Shown piece after piece: positions 38,131 to 52,112 of a stretch of 64,000 nucleotides of DNA. The stretch covers positions 18,091,717 through 18,155,716 of the forward strand of contig NC_088305.1 in NCBI RefSeq assembly GCF_032854445.1, written 5' to 3'. The position numbers and the translations under genes are program-made. Under the pieces are notes generated by a model. It was not told the origin of the DNA. It saw only the letters and a program-made list of their open reading frames with translations, and did no database searches. This stretch comes from Liolophura sinensis. Its lineage: Eukaryota > Mollusca > Polyplacophora > Chitonida > Chitonidae. Numbering within the stretch: position 1 is the stretch's first letter; every line of letters starts with the position of its first letter.

Positions 38131-39194
38131 TGACTGTTGGACAGAAGTTATGAGTATCCGTGTGAAATCAGCATGTATTTATATGGTAGCTGTGCATTGT
38201 TCTCAGTAGGGGATAGCTTAAGAAAGTATAACTCATCAACTGTGGTGATGTTTAGTAATTATTGGTCTGTGAGAATGTCTTCTCATCAGGAGGGCAGTCT
38301 GGATGGCTTCAGACGGATTACGCCCCCTGTCATATGTTGATAGCAATCTTGTTACATGGAGATAGCCGGTAAATAAGCGGCATGCCGTTTGATATGTGTC
38401 TATGAGAAGGGATTGGCCACTCCGTTAGCTTGTGTACGTGTGCACTCGATAAAGAATCCGAACCATGAATGTGGAATTTGAAGTTTTTCTTTTCAATATT
38501 ATTCCATTAAAGTTGCCCAGAAATTGTATTTTTCTTGTACGTGTTAGGAGTTGATTTAATGAGGAATGCTAAAGCTACCGCCTTTGTGATTCTGTTTGAA
38601 GAAAGGTTTCTTTTGAAAAAATGTTTAAATGTCATTTATATTTCTTGTAGATTACAATAAAGAAAGTATTAGGCCTCATACCTTTTTTCTGTCCCTGAGA
38701 TAGTCTCGTAGCGCCATGTTGTCAAGTTCTCTTTACAACTTACTTTGCGAAGAGATGTGAGTAAAAATAGAATAAAGGAAAGAGAATCAAATGGGTGTTT
38801 ATAAAATAAATAAGGGAATTTTGTCGTAAATGGATATGAGTGTTGTGAAATTATGCATAAAATATTGTTCTGTACACACTTTTTAGACAACGAAGTAAAG
38901 ATTGTGCAGTAATGAAGAAGAAAGAGTATAAGGTGTTAGAATTTTTTTTATATGTAACTGTTTGACGCAATACCTGTAGAGACGTTCAGGTTTGAATATG
39001 TCGGACTAGTTATATGCTGGATAGTAATGAAAGCTGGTATTATTGTTGAGCAAGTCTAAGAGTCAAAGAGTTTGTTGTTTTCATTCAATGCTTTTTATTT
39101 TCTCACTTGGTAACATCGAACAAGGAAGAACGGTGATATGTTCTCTTTAGCACTCAAAGAAATAGCACAATATGTATGTTTAAGCTAGCACAAG

Positions 39195-39740
39195 TTATGG
39201 ACGGTGGCTGTGCATCTTTCGCTTGGTATTCAAAGGACAGTACTTCAAGGTGTGGGCCATGTCTCCAGAGCTGCTGCAGATCGGGCAGGTGTATCGTCGG
39301 AGAATGGGACAAGTTACTCTTCCGGAGTCGTCTTTTAGCACGTGGCTGCCATACACTGACAAGGGTTCTCCGTTGTTCTTGCAGAATACGCAGTGCCGTG
39401 AGACGCCGTTGACCCTGTTGTGAAGAAAACATGCGGTGGCCTTGGTGCGATATTGGTCATGATGGGGCAGGTGGCGCCCAGAAGGATTGCTTCGCATTTT
39501 AATCTGGAACATGTCGTATTCGTCCAGCGCATGATCTGTCCCATTGGTGTAAAAGTCGTACCACTCTATGGATCGGACATAGTCTAAATGGTATTCCGGT
39601 ACTGTAGACAGGCACAGAACGTCTGGATTTAACTGCCACTCACCGCAACAGTCAGAGGACGACGAGCTTGAAAAGGAGGAATTGTGTTGAGACTGCGGGC
39701 TCACTTGCCTTGAGGATACACGGTGTTGGGACATAGCCAT
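39195..39740 (-). CDS. nanos: Nanos, short form
   Basis: S28R only, same protein as 17052. Lies just upstream in coordinates of a codon-97-deleted copy, as in block A. Confidence 0.8.
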   Translation of the reverse strand: MAMSQHRVSSRQVSPQSQHNSSFSSSSSSDCCGEWQLNPDVLCLSTVPEYHLDYVRSIEWYDFYTNGTDHALDEYDMFQIKMRSNPSGRHLPHHDQYRTKATACFLHNRVNGVSRHCVFCKNNGEPLSVYGSHVLKDDSGRVTCPILRRYTCPICSSSGDMAHTLKYCPLNTKRKMHSHRP

Positions 39741-40714
39741 AAGAAAGTATAACTCATCAACTGTGGTGATGTTTAGTAATTGTTGGTCTGTAAGAATGTC
39801 TTCTCATCAGGAGGGCATTCTGGATGACTTCAGACGGATTACGCCCCCTGTCATATGTTGATAGCAATCTTGTTACATGGAGATAGCCGGTAAATAAGCG
39901 GCATGCCGTTTGATATGTGTCTATGAGAAGGGATTGGCCACTCCGTTAGCTTGTGTACGTGTGCACTCGATAAAGAATCCGAACCATGAATGTGGAATTT
40001 GAAGATTTTCTTTTCAATATTATTCCATTAAAGTTGCCCAGAAATTGTATTTTTCTTGTACGTGTTAGCTGTTGAATTAATGAGGAATGCTAAAGCTACC
40101 GCCTTTGTGATTCTGTTTGAAGAAAGGTTTCTTTTGAAAAAATGTTTAAATGTCATTTATATTTCTTGTAGATTACAATAAAAACAGTATTAGGCCTCAT
40201 ACCTTTTTTCTGTCCCTGAGATAGTCTCGTAGCGCCATGTTGTCAAGTTCTCTTTACAACTTACTTTGCGAAGAGATGTGAGTAAAAATAGAATAAAGGA
40301 AAGAGAATCAAATGGGTGTTTATAAAATAAATAAGGGAATTTTGTCGTAAATGGATATGAGTGTTGTGAATTTATGCATAAAATATTGTTCTGTACACAC
40401 TTTTTAGACAACGAAGTAAAGATTGTGCAGTAATGAAGAAGAAAGAGTATAAGGTGTTAGAATTTTTTTATATGTAACTGTTTGACGCAATACCTGTAGA
40501 GACGTTCAGGTTTGAATATGTCGGACTAGTTATATGCTGGACAGTAATGAAAGCTGGTAATATTATTGAGCAAGTCTAAGAGTCAAAGAGTTTGTTGTTT
40601 TCATTCAATGCTTTTTATTTTCTCACTTGGTAACATCGAACAAGGAAGAATGGTGATATGTTTTCTTTAGCACTCAAAGAAATAGCACAGTATGTATGTT
40701 TAAGCTAGCACAAG

Positions 40715-41257
40715 TTATGGACGGTGGCTGTGCATCTTTCGCTTGGTATTCAAAGGACAGTACTTCAAGGTGTGGGCCATGTCTCCAGAGCTGCTGCAGA
40801 TCGGGCAGGTGTATCGTCGGAGAATTGGACAAGTTACTCTTCCGGAGTCGTCTTTTAGCACGTGGCTGCCATACACTGACAAGGGTTCTCCGTTGTTCTT
40901 GCAGAATACGCAGTGCCGTGAGACGCCGTTGACCCTGTTGTGAAGAAAACATGCGGTGGTCTTGGTGCGATATTGGTCATGATGGGGCAGGTGGCGCCCA
41001 GAAGGATTGCTTCGCATTTTAATCTGGAACATGTATTCGTCCAGCGCATGATCTGTCCCATTGGTGTAAAAGTCGTACCACTCTATGGATCGGACATAGT
41101 CTAAATGGTATTCCGGTACTGTAAACAGGCACAGAACGTCTGGATTTAACTGCCACTCACCGCAAAAGTCAGAGGACGACGAGCTTGAAAAGGAGGAATT
41201 GTGTTGAGACTGCGGGCTCACTTGCCTTGAGGATACACTGTGTTGGGACATAGCCAT
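40715..41257 (-). CDS. nanos: Nanos, short form lacking codon 97
   Basis: C52F, S66F, no D97, A122T. Block-B partner of 18572. Confidence 0.8.
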   Translation of the reverse strand: MAMSQHSVSSRQVSPQSQHNSSFSSSSSSDFCGEWQLNPDVLCLFTVPEYHLDYVRSIEWYDFYTNGTDHALDEYMFQIKMRSNPSGRHLPHHDQYRTKTTACFLHNRVNGVSRHCVFCKNNGEPLSVYGSHVLKDDSGRVTCPILRRYTCPICSSSGDMAHTLKYCPLNTKRKMHSHRP

Positions 41258-42231
41258 AAGAAAGTATAACTCATCAACTGTGGTGATGTTTAGTAATTGT
41301 TGGTCTGTGAGAATGTCTTCTCATCAGGAGGGCAGACTGGATGACTTCAGACGGATTACGCCCCCTGTCATATGTTGATAGCAATTTTGTTACATGGAGA
41401 TAGCCGGTAAATAAGCGGCATGCCGTTTGATATGTGTCTATGAGAAGAGATTGGCCACTCCGTTAGCTTGTGTACGTGTGCACTCGATAAAGAATCCGAA
41501 CCATGAATGTGGAATTTGAAGTTTTTCTTTTCAATATTATTCCATTAAAGTTGCCCAGAAATTGTATTTTTCTTGTACGTGTTAGCTGTTGAATTAATGA
41601 GGAATGCTAAAGCTACCGCCTTTGTGATTCTGTTTGAAGAAAGGTTTCTTTTGAAAAAATGTTTAAATGTCATTTATATTTCTTGTAGATTACAATAAAG
41701 AAAGTATTAGGCCTCATACCTTTTTTCTGTCCCTGAGATAGTCTCGTAGCGCCATGTTGTCAAGTTCTCTTTACAACTTACTTTGCGAAGAGATGTGAGT
41801 AAAAATAGAATAAAGGAAAGAGAATCAAATGGGTGTTTATAAAATAAATAAGGGAATTTTGTCGTAAATGGATATGAGTGTTGTGAAATTATGCATAAAA
41901 TATTGTTCTGTAAACACTTTTTAGACAACGAAGTAAAGATTGTGCAGTAATGAAGAAGAAAGAGTATAAGGTGTTAGAATTTTTTTACATGTAACTGTTT
42001 GACGCAATACCTGTAGAGACGTTCAGGTTTGAATATGTCGGACTAGTTATATGCTGGACAGTAATGAAAGCTGGTAATATTATTGAGCAAGTCTAAGAGT
42101 CAAAGAGTTTGTTGTTTTCATTCAATGCTTTTTATTTTCTCACTTGGTAACATCGAACAAGGAAGAATGGTGATATGTTCTCTTTAGCACTCAAAGAAAT
42201 AGCACAATATGTATGTTTAAGCTAGCACAAG

Positions 42232-42840
42232 TTATGGACGGTGGCTGTGCATCTTTCGCTTGGTATTCAAAGGACAGTACTTCAAGGTGTGGGCCATGTC
42301 TCCAGAGCTGCTGCAGATCGGGCAGGTGTATCGTCGGAGAACGGGACAAGAGACTCTTCCGGAGTCGTCTTTTAGCACGTGGCTGCCATACACTGACAAG
42401 GGTTCTCCGTTGTTCTTGCAGAATACGCAGTGCCGTGAGACGCCGTTGACCCTGTTGTGAAGAAAACATGCGGTGGCCTTGGTGCGATATTGGTCATGAT
42501 GGGGCAGGTGGCGCCCAGAAGGATTGCTTCGCATTTTAATCTGGAACATGTCGTATTCGTCCAGCGCATGATCTGTCCCATTGGTGTAAAAGTCGTACCA
42601 CTCTATGGATCGGACATAGTCTAAATGGTATTCCGGTACTGTAGACAGGCACAGAACGTCTGGATTTAACTGCCACTCACCGCAACAGTCAGAGGACGAC
42701 GAGCTTGAAAAGGAGGAATTGTGTTGAGACTGCGGGCTCACTTGCCTTGAGGATACACTGTTTTGGGACATAGCCATAATGCTTTCTGCTAGGGCAGAGG
42801 TGAGTTGCTGATACATGTTTACAAGTAAACTGGCTGGCAT
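42232..42840 (-). CDS. nanos: Nanos protein, long form with finger variants
   Basis: H27N, T164S and I167V as in 20089. The upstream gtggtaatg variant is shared with the next two units, which ties the three together. Confidence 0.92.
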   Translation of the reverse strand: MPASLLVNMYQQLTSALAESIMAMSQNSVSSRQVSPQSQHNSSFSSSSSSDCCGEWQLNPDVLCLSTVPEYHLDYVRSIEWYDFYTNGTDHALDEYDMFQIKMRSNPSGRHLPHHDQYRTKATACFLHNRVNGVSRHCVFCKNNGEPLSVYGSHVLKDDSGRVSCPVLRRYTCPICSSSGDMAHTLKYCPLNTKRKMHSHRP

Positions 42841-43903
42841 TGACTGTTGGACAGAAGTTATGAGTATCCGTGTGAAATCAGCATGTATTTATATGGTAGC
42901 TGTGCATTGTTCTCAGTAGGGGATAGCTTAAGAAAGTATAACTCATCAACTGTGGTAATGTTTAGTAATTGTTGGTCTGTGAGAATGTCTTCTCATCAGG
43001 AGGGCAGTCTGGATGGCTTCAGACGGATTACGCCCCCTGTCATATGTTGATAGCAATCTTGTTACATGGAGATAGCCGGTAAATAAGCGGCATGCCGTTT
43101 GATATGTGTCTATGAGAAGGGATTGGCCACTCCGTTAGCTTGTGTACGTGTGCACTCGATAAAGAATCCGAACCATGAATGTGGAATTTGAAGTTTTTCT
43201 TTTCAATATTATTCCATTAAAGTTGCCCAGAAATTGTATTTTTCTTGTACGTGTTAGGTGTTGAATTAATGAGGAATGCTAAAGCTACCGAGTCTGTGAT
43301 TCTGTTTGAAGAAAGGTTTCTTTTGAAAAAATGTTTAAATGTCATTTATATTTCTTGTAGATTACAATAAAGAAAGTATTAGGCCTCATACCTTTTTTCT
43401 GTCCCTGAGATAGTCTCGTAGCGCCATGTTGTCAAGTTCTCTTTACAACTTACTTTGCGAAGAGATGTGAGTAAAAATAGAATAAAGGAAAGAGAATCAA
43501 ATGGGTGTTTATAAAATAAATAAGGGAATTTTGTCGTAAATGGATATGAGTGTTGTGAAATTATGCATAAAATATTGTTCTGTAAACACTTTTTAGACAA
43601 CGAAGTAAAGATTGTGCAGTAATGAAGAAGAAAGAGTATAAGGTGTTAGAATTTTTTTACATGTAACTGTTTGACGCAATACCTGTAGAGACGTTCAGGT
43701 TTGAATATGTCGGACTAGTTATATGCTGGACAGTAATGAAAGCTGGTAATATTATTGAGCAAGTCTAAGAGTCAAAGAGTTTGTTGTTTTCATTCAATGC
43801 TTTTTATTTTCTCACTTGGTAACATCGAACAAGGAAGAATGGTGATATGTTCTCTTTAGCACTCAAAGAAATAGCACAATATGTATGTTTAAGCTAGCAC
43901 AAG

Positions 43904-44512
43904 TTATGGACGGTGGCTGTGCATCTTTCGCTTGGTATTCAAAGGACAGTACTTCAAGGTGTGGGCCATGTCTCCAGAGCTGCTGCAGATCGGGCAGGTG
44001 TATCGTCGGAGAATGGGACAAGAGACTCTTCCGGAGTCGTCTTTTAGCACGTGGCTGCCATACACTGACAAGGGTTCTCCGTTGTTCTTGCAGAATACGC
44101 AGTGCCGTGAGACGCCGTTGACCCTGTTGTGAAGAAAACATGCGGTGGCCTTGGTGCGATATTGGTCATGATGGGGCAGGTGGCGCCCAGAAGGATTGCT
44201 TCGCATTTTAATCTGGAACATGTCGTATTCGTCCAGCGCATGATCTGTCCCATTGGTGTAAAAGTCGTACCACTCTATGGATCGGACATAGTCTAAATGG
44301 TATTCCGGTACTGTAGACAGGCACAGAACGTCTGGATTTAACTGCCACTCACCGCAACAGTCAGAGGACGACGAGCTTGAAAAGGAGGAATTGTGTTGAG
44401 ACTGCGGGCTCACTTGCCTTGAGGATACACTGTTTTGGGACATAGCCATAATGCTTTCTGCTAGGGCAGAGGTGAGTTGCTGATACATGTTTACAAGTAA
44501 ACTGGCTGGCAT
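43904..44512 (-). CDS. nanos: Nanos protein, long form
   Basis: H27N and T164S, same protein as 21761. Confidence 0.92.
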   Translation of the reverse strand: MPASLLVNMYQQLTSALAESIMAMSQNSVSSRQVSPQSQHNSSFSSSSSSDCCGEWQLNPDVLCLSTVPEYHLDYVRSIEWYDFYTNGTDHALDEYDMFQIKMRSNPSGRHLPHHDQYRTKATACFLHNRVNGVSRHCVFCKNNGEPLSVYGSHVLKDDSGRVSCPILRRYTCPICSSSGDMAHTLKYCPLNTKRKMHSHRP

Positions 44513-45575
44513 TGACTGTTGGACAGAAGTTATGAGTATCCGTGTGAAATCAGCATGTATTTATATGGTAGCTGTGCATTGTTCTCAGTAGGGGATAGCT
44601 TAAGAAAGTATAACTCATCAACTGTGGTAATGTTTAGTAATTGTTGGTCTGTGAGAATGTCTTCTCATCAGGAGGGCAGTCTGGATGGCTTCAGACGGAT
44701 TACGCCCCCTGTCATATGTTGATAGCAATCTTGTTACATGGAGATAGCCGGTAAATAAGCGGCATGCCGTTTGATATGTGTCTATGAGAAGGGATTGGCC
44801 ACTCCGTTAGCTTGTGTACGTGTGCACTCGATAAAGAATCCGAACCATGAATGTGGAATTTGAAGTTTTTCTTTTCAATATTATTCCATTAAAGTTGCCC
44901 AGAAATTGTATTTTTCTTGTACGTGTTAGGTGTTGAATTAATGAGGAATGCTAAAGCTACCGAGTCTGTGATTCTGTTTGAAGAAAGGTTTCTTTTGAAA
45001 AAATGTTTAAATGTCATTTATATTTCTTGTAGATTACAATAAAGAAAGTATTAGGCCTCATACCTTTTTTCTGTCCCTGAGATAGTCTCGTAGCGCCATG
45101 TTGTCAAGTTCTCTTTACAACTTACTTTGCGAAGAGATGTGAGTAAAAATAGAATAAAGGAAAGAGAATCAAATGGGTGTTTATAAAATAAATAAGGGAA
45201 TTTTGTCGTAAATGGATATGAGTGTTGTGAAATTATGCATAAAATATTGTTCTGTACACACTTTTTAGACAACGAAGTAAAGATTGTGCAGTAATGAAGA
45301 AGAAAGTGTATAAGGTGTTAGAATTTTTTTATATGTAACTGTTTGACGCAATACCTGTAGAGACGTTCAGATTTGAATATGTCGGACTAGTTATATGCTG
45401 GATAGTAATGAAAGCTGGTATTATTGTTGAGCAAGTCTAAGAGTCAAAGAGTTTGTTGTTTTCATTCAATGCGTTTTATTTTCTCACTTGGGAACATCGA
45501 ACAAGGAAGAACGGTGATATGTTCTCTTTAGCACTCAAAGAAATAGCACAATATGTATGTTTAAGCTAGCACAAG

Positions 45576-46184
45576 TTATGGACGGTGGCTGTGCATCTTT
45601 CGCTTGGTATTCAAAGGACAGTACTTCAAGGTGTGGGCCATGTCTCCAAAGCTGCTGCAGATCGGGCAGGTGTATCGTCGGAGAATGGGACAAGTTACTT
45701 TTCCGGAGTCGTCTTTTAGCACGTGGCTGCCATACACTGACAAGGGTTCTCCGTTGTTCTTGCAGAATACGCAGTGCCGTGAGACGCCGTTGACCCTGTT
45801 GTGAAGAAAACATGCGGTGGCCTTGGTGCGATATTGGTCATGATGGGGCAGGTGGCGCCCAGAAGGATTGCTTCGCATTTTAATCTGGAACATGTCGTAT
45901 TCGTCCAGCGCATGATCTGTCCCATTGGTGTAAAAGTCGTACCACTCTATGGATCGGACATAGTCTAAATGGTATTCCGGTACTGTAGACAGGCACAGAG
46001 CGTCTGGATTTAACTGCCACTCACCGCAACAGTCAGAGGACGACGAGCTTGAAAAGGAGGAATTGTGTTGAGACTGCGGGCTCACTTGCCTTGAGGATAC
46101 ACTGTGTTGGGACATAGCCATAATGCTTTCCGCTAGGGCAGAGGTGAGTTGCTGATACATGTTTACAAGTAAACTGGCTGGCAT
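45576..46184 (-). CDS. nanos: Nanos protein, long form
   Basis: V62A, R162K and S179F, same protein as 23433. The 3' flank carries the same private cttgggaac variant. Confidence 0.9.
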   Translation of the reverse strand: MPASLLVNMYQQLTSALAESIMAMSQHSVSSRQVSPQSQHNSSFSSSSSSDCCGEWQLNPDALCLSTVPEYHLDYVRSIEWYDFYTNGTDHALDEYDMFQIKMRSNPSGRHLPHHDQYRTKATACFLHNRVNGVSRHCVFCKNNGEPLSVYGSHVLKDDSGKVTCPILRRYTCPICSSFGDMAHTLKYCPLNTKRKMHSHRP

Positions 46185-47248
46185 TGACTGTTGGACAGAA
46201 GTTATGAGTATCCGTGTGAAATCAGCATGTATTTATATGGTAGCTGTGCATTGTTCTCAGTAGGGGATAGCTTAAGAAAGTATAACTCATCAACTGTGGT
46301 AATGTTTAGTAATTGTTGGTCTGTGAGAATGTCTTCTCATCAGGAGGGCAGTCTGGATGGCTTCAGACGGATTACGCCCCCTGTCATATGTTGATAGCAA
46401 TCTTGTTACATGGAGATAGCCGGTAAATAAGCGGCATGCCGTTTGATATGTGTCTATGAGAAGGGATTGGCCACTCCGTTAGCTTGTGTACGTGTGCACT
46501 CGATAAAGAATCCGAACCATGAATGTGGAATTTGAAGTTTTTCTTTTCAATATTATTCCATTAAAGTTGCCCAGAAATTGTATTTTTCTTGTACGTGTTA
46601 GGAGTTGATTTAATGAGGAATGCTAAAGCTACCGCCTTTGTGATTCTGTTTGAAGAAAGGTTTCTTTTGAAAAAATGTTTAAATGTCATTTATATTTCTT
46701 GTAGATTACAATAAAGAAAGTATTAGGCCTCATACCTTTTTTCTGTCCCTGAGATAGTCTCGTAGCGCCATGTTGTCAAGTTCTCTTTACAACTTACTTT
46801 GCGAAGAGATGTGAGTAAAAATAGAATAAAAGAAAGAGAATCAAATGGGTGTTTATAAAATAAATAAGGGAATTTTGTCGTAAATGGATATGAGTGTTGT
46901 GAAATTATGCATAAAATATTGTTCTGTACACACTTTTTAGACAACGAAGTAAAGATTGTGCAGTAATGAAGAAGAAAGAGTATAAGGTGTTAGAATTTTT
47001 TTTATGTGTAACTGTTTGACGCAATACCTGTAGAGACGTTCAGGTTTGAATATGTCGGACTAGTTATATGCTGGATAGTAATGAAAGCTGGTATTATTGT
47101 TGAGCAAGTCTAAGAGTCAAAGAGTTTGTTGTTTTCATTCAATGCGTTTTATTTTCTCACTTGGTAACATCGAACAAGGAAGAACGGTGATATGTTCTCT
47201 TTGGCACTCAAAGAAATAGCACAATATGTATGTTTAAGCTAGCACAAG

Positions 47249-47794
47249 TTATGGACGGTGTCTGTGCATCTTTCGCTTGGTATTCAAAGGACAGTACTTC
47301 AAGGTGTGGGCCATGTCTCCAGAGCTGCTGCAGATCGGGCAGGTGTATCGTCGGAGAATGGGACAAGTTACTCTTCCGGAGTCGTCTTTTAGCACGTGGC
47401 TGCCATACACTGACAAGGGTTCTCCGTTGTTCTTGCAGAATACGCAGTGCCGTGAGACGCCGTTGACCCTGTTGTGAAGAAAACATGCGGTGGCCTTGGT
47501 GCGATATTGGTCATGATGGGGCAGGTGGCGCCCAGAAGGATTGCTTCGCATTTTAATCTGGAACATGTCGTATTTGTCCAGCGCATGATCTGTCCCATTG
47601 GTGTAAAAGTCGCACCACTCTATGGATCGGACATAGTCTAAATGGTATTCCGGTACTGTAGACAGGCACAGAACGTCTGGATTTAACTGCCACTCACCGC
47701 AAAAGTCAGAGGACGACGAGCTTGAAAAGGAGGAATTGTGTTGAGACTGCGGGCTCACTTGCCTTGAGGATACACTGTGTTGGGACATAGCCAT
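47249..47794 (-). CDS. nanos: Nanos, short form
   Basis: C52F, Y82C, E95K, S199R. It differs from its partner at 25107 in keeping S108. The loss of Y82 falls in the aromatic SIEWYDFY element. Confidence 0.8.
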   Translation of the reverse strand: MAMSQHSVSSRQVSPQSQHNSSFSSSSSSDFCGEWQLNPDVLCLSTVPEYHLDYVRSIEWCDFYTNGTDHALDKYDMFQIKMRSNPSGRHLPHHDQYRTKATACFLHNRVNGVSRHCVFCKNNGEPLSVYGSHVLKDDSGRVTCPILRRYTCPICSSSGDMAHTLKYCPLNTKRKMHRHRP

Positions 47795-48768
47795 AAGAAA
47801 GTATAACTCATCAACTGTGGTGATGTTTAGTAATTGTTGGTCTGTGAGAATGTCTTCTCATCAGGAGGGCAGACTGGATGACTTCAGACGGATTACGCCC
47901 CCTGTCATATGTTGATAGCAATTTTGTTACATGGAGATAGCCGGTAAATAAGCGGCATGCCGTTTGATATGTGTCTATGAGAAGAGATTGGCCACTCCGT
48001 TAGCTTGTGTACGTGTGCACTCGATAAAGAATCCGAACCATGAATGTGGAATTTGAAGTTTTTCTTTTCAATATTATTCCATTAAAGTTGCCCAGAAATT
48101 GTATTTTTCTTGTACGTGTTAGCTGTTGAATTAATGAGGAATGCTAAAGCTACCGCCTTTGTGATTCTGTTTGAAGAAAGGTTTCTTTTGAAAAAATGTT
48201 TAAATGTCATTTATATTTCTTGTAGATTACAATAAAGAAAGTATTAGGCCTCATACCTTTTTTCTGTCCCTGAGATAGTCTCGTAGCGCCATGTTGTCAA
48301 GTTCTCTTTACAACTTACTTTGCGAAGAGATGTGAGTAAAAATAGAATAAAGGAAAGAGAATCAAATGGGTGTTTATAAAATAAATAAGGGAATTTTGTC
48401 GTAAATGGATATGAGTGTTGTGAAATTATGCATAAAATATTGTTCTGTAAACACTTTTTAGACAACGAAGTAAAGATTGTGCAGTAATGAAGAAGAAAGA
48501 GTATAAGGTGTTAGAATTTTTTTACATGTAACTGTTTGACGCAATACCTGTAGAGACGTTCAGGTTTGAATATGTCGGACTAGTTATATGCTGGATAGTA
48601 ATGAAAGCTGGTATTATTGTTGAGCAAGTCTAAGAGTCAAAGAGTTTGTTGTTTTCATTCAATGCGTTTTATTTTCTCACTTGGTAACATCGAACAAGGA
48701 AGAATGGTGATATGTTCTCTTTAGCACTCAAAGAAATAGCACAATATGTATGTTTAAGCTAGCACAAG

Positions 48769-49377
48769 TTATGGACGGTGGCTGTGCATCTTTCGCTTGG
48801 TATTCAAAGGACAGTACTTCAAGGTGTGGGCCATGTCTCCAGAGCTGCTGCAGATCGGGCAGGTGTATCGTCGGAGAATGGGACAAGTTACTCTTCCGGA
48901 GTCGTCTTTTAGCACGTGGCTGCCATACACTGACAAGGGTTCTCCGTTGTTCTTGCAGAATACGCAGTGCCGTGAGACGCCGTTGACCCTGTTGTGAAGA
49001 AAACATGCGGTGGCCTTGGTGCGATATTGGTCATGATGGGGCAGGTGGCGCCCAGAAGGATTGCTTCGCATTTTAATCTGGAACATGTCGTATTCGTCCA
49101 GCGCATGATCTGTCCCATTGGTGTAAAAGTCGTACCACTCTATGGATCGGACATAGTCTAAATGGTATTCCGGTACTGTAGACAGGCACAGAACGTCTGG
49201 ATTTAACTGCCACTCACCGCAACAGTCAGAGGACGACGAGCTTGAAAAGGAGGAATTGTGTTGAGACTGCGGGCTCACTTGCCTTGAGGATACACTGTGT
49301 TGGGACATAGCCATAATGCTTTCCGCTAGGGCAGAGGTGAGTTGCTGATACATGTTTACAAGTAAACTGGCTGGCAT
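48769..49377 (-). CDS. nanos: Nanos protein, long form
   Basis: Same protein as the reference copy at 26627. TATA box at 49423-49430. It also matches 56826 apart from one residue. Confidence 0.94.
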   Translation of the reverse strand: MPASLLVNMYQQLTSALAESIMAMSQHSVSSRQVSPQSQHNSSFSSSSSSDCCGEWQLNPDVLCLSTVPEYHLDYVRSIEWYDFYTNGTDHALDEYDMFQIKMRSNPSGRHLPHHDQYRTKATACFLHNRVNGVSRHCVFCKNNGEPLSVYGSHVLKDDSGRVTCPILRRYTCPICSSSGDMAHTLKYCPLNTKRKMHSHRP

Positions 49378-50440
49378 TGACTGTTGGACAGAAGTTATGA
49401 GTATCCGTGTGAAATCAGCATGTATTTATATGGTAGCTGTGCATTGTTCTCAGTAGGGGATAGCTTAAGAAAGTATAACTCATCAACTGTGGTGATGTTT
49501 AGTAATTGTTGGTCTGTGAGAATGTCTTCTCATCAGGAGGGCAGTCTGGATGGCTTCAGACGGATTACGCCCCCTGTCATATGTTGATAGCAATCTTGTT
49601 ACATGGAGATAGCCGGTAAATAAGCGGCATGCCGTTTGATATGTGTCTATGAGAAGGGATTGGCCACTCCGTTAGCTTGTGTACGTGTGCACTCGATAAA
49701 TAATCCGAACCATGAATGTGGAATTTGAAGTTTTTCTTTTCAATATTATTCCATTAAAGTTGCCCAGAAATTGTATTTTTCTTGTACGTGTTAGGTGTTG
49801 AATTAATGAGGAATGCTAAAGCTACCGAGTCTGTGATTCTGTTTGAAGAAAGGTTTCTTTTGAAAAAATGTTTAAATGTCATTTATATTTCTTGTAGATT
49901 ACAATAAAGAAAGTATTAGGCCTCATACCTTTTTTCTGTCCCTGAGATAGTCTCGTAGCGCCATGTTGTCAAGTTCTCTTTACAACTTACTTTGCGAAGA
50001 GATGTGAGTAAAAATAGAATAAAGGAAAGAGAATCAAATGGGTGTTTATAAAATAAATAAGGGAATTTTGTCGTAAATGGATATGAGTGTTGTGAAATTA
50101 TGCATAAAATATTGTTCTGTACACACTTTTTAGACAACGAAGTAAAGATTGTGCAGTAATGAAGAAGAAAGAGTATAAGGTGTTAGAATTTTTTTATATG
50201 TAACTGTTTGACGCAATACCTGTAGAGACGTTCAGGTTTGAATATGTCGGACTAGTTATGTGCTGGATAGTAATGAAAGCTGGTATTATTGTTGAGCAAG
50301 TCTAAGAGTCAAAGAGTTTGTTGTTTTCATTCAATGCGTTTTATTTTCTCACTTGGTAACATCGAACAAGGAAGAACGGTGATATGTTCTCTTTAGCACT
50401 CAAAGAAATAGCACAATATGTATGTTTAAGCTAGCACAAG

Positions 50441-51049
50441 TTATGGACGGTGGCTGTGCATCTTTCGCTTGGTATTCAAAGGACAGTACTTCAAGGTGTG
50501 GGCCATGTCTCCAGAGCTGCTGCAGATCGGGCAGGTGTATCGTCGGAGAATGGGACAAGTTACTCTTCCGGAGTCGTCTTTTAGCACGTGGCTGCCATAC
50601 ACTGACAAGGGTTCTCCGTTGTTCTTGCAGAATACGCAGTGCCGTGAGACGCCGTTGACCCTGTTGTGAAGAAAACATGCGGTGGCCTTGGTGCGATATT
50701 GGTCATGATGGGGCAGGTGGCGCCCAGAAGGATTGCTTCGCATTTTAATCTGGAACATGTCGTATTCGTCCAGCGCATGATCTGTCCCATTGGTGTAAAA
50801 GTCGTACCACTCTATGGATCGGACATAGTCTAAATGGTATTCCGGTACTGTAGACAGGCACAGAGCTTCTGGATTTAACTGCCACTCACCGCAACAGTCA
50901 GAGGACGACGAGCTTGAAAAGGAGGAATTGTGTTGAGACTGCGGGCTCACTTGCCTTGAGGATACACTGTGTTGGGACATAGCCATAATGCTTTCCGCTA
51001 GGGCAGAGGTGAGTTGCTGATACATGTTTACAAGTAAACTGGCTGGCAT
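50441..51049 (-). CDS. nanos: Nanos protein, long form
   Basis: D61E and V62A together, a pair also found at 53633 and 58498. By position this would be the partner of the nonsense copy at 28299, but the coding sequences differ, so the block match ends just before it. Confidence 0.93.
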   Translation of the reverse strand: MPASLLVNMYQQLTSALAESIMAMSQHSVSSRQVSPQSQHNSSFSSSSSSDCCGEWQLNPEALCLSTVPEYHLDYVRSIEWYDFYTNGTDHALDEYDMFQIKMRSNPSGRHLPHHDQYRTKATACFLHNRVNGVSRHCVFCKNNGEPLSVYGSHVLKDDSGRVTCPILRRYTCPICSSSGDMAHTLKYCPLNTKRKMHSHRP

Positions 51050-52112
51050 TGACTGTTGGACAGAAGTTATGAGTATCCGTGTGAAATCAGCATGTATTTA
51101 TATGGTAGCTGTGCATTGTTCTCAGTAGGGGATAGCTTAAGAAAGTATAACTCATCAACTGTGGTGATGTTTAGTAATTGTTGGTCTGTGAGAATGTCTT
51201 CTCATCAGGAGGGCAGTCTGGATGGCTTCAGACGGATTACGCCCCCTGTCATATGTTGATAGCAATCTTGTTACATGGAGATAGCCGGTAAATAAGCGGC
51301 ATGCCGTTTGATATGTGTCTATGAGAAGGGATTGGCCACTCCGTTAGCTTGTGTACGTGTGCACTCGATAAATAATCCGAACCATGAATGTGGAATTTGA
51401 AGTTTTTCTTTTCAATATTATTCCATTAAAGTTGCCCAGAAATTGTATTTTTCTTGTACGTGTTAGGTGTTGAATTAATGAGGAATGCTAAAGCTACCGA
51501 GTCTGTGATTCTGTTTGAAGAAAGGTTTCTTTTGAAAAAATGTTTAAATGTCATTTATATTTCTTGTAGATTACAATAAAGAAAGTATTAGGCCTCATAC
51601 CTTTTTTCTGTCCCTGAGATAGTCTCGTAGCGCCATGTTGTCAAGTTCTCTTTACAACTTACTTTGCGAAGAGATGTGAGTAAAAATAGAATAAAGGAAA
51701 GAGAATCAAATGGGTGTTTATAAAATAAATAAGGGAATTTTGTCGTAAATGGATATGAGTGTTGTGAAATTATGCATAAAATATTGTTCTGTAAACACTT
51801 TTTAGACAACGAAGTAAAGATTGTGCAGTAATGAAGAAGAAAGAGTATAAGGTGTTAGAATTTTTTTATATGTAACTGTTTGACGCAATACCTGTAGAGA
51901 CGTTCAGGTTTGAATATGTCGGACTAGTTATGTGCTGGATAGTAATGAAAGCTGGTATTATTGTTGAGCAAGTCTAAGAGTCAAAGAGTTTGTTGTTTTC
52001 ATTCAATGCGTTTTATTTTCTCACTTGGTAACATCGAACAAGGAAGAATGGTGATATGTTCTCTTTAGCACTCAAAGAAATAGCACAATATGTATGTTTA
52101 AGCTAGCACAAG

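Larger units (their letters stand above)
28996..50337. repeat. Higher-order repeat, block B (duplicate of block A)
   Basis: This is the second copy of the 14-unit block. Every frame from 29970 to 48769 has a partner exactly 22,143 or 22,142 bp to the left with the same length class and nearly the same protein. Between the blocks, 28196-28995 holds the nonsense-bearing copy, which lies outside the matched tract. Which block is older cannot be told from the window. Confidence 0.9.
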
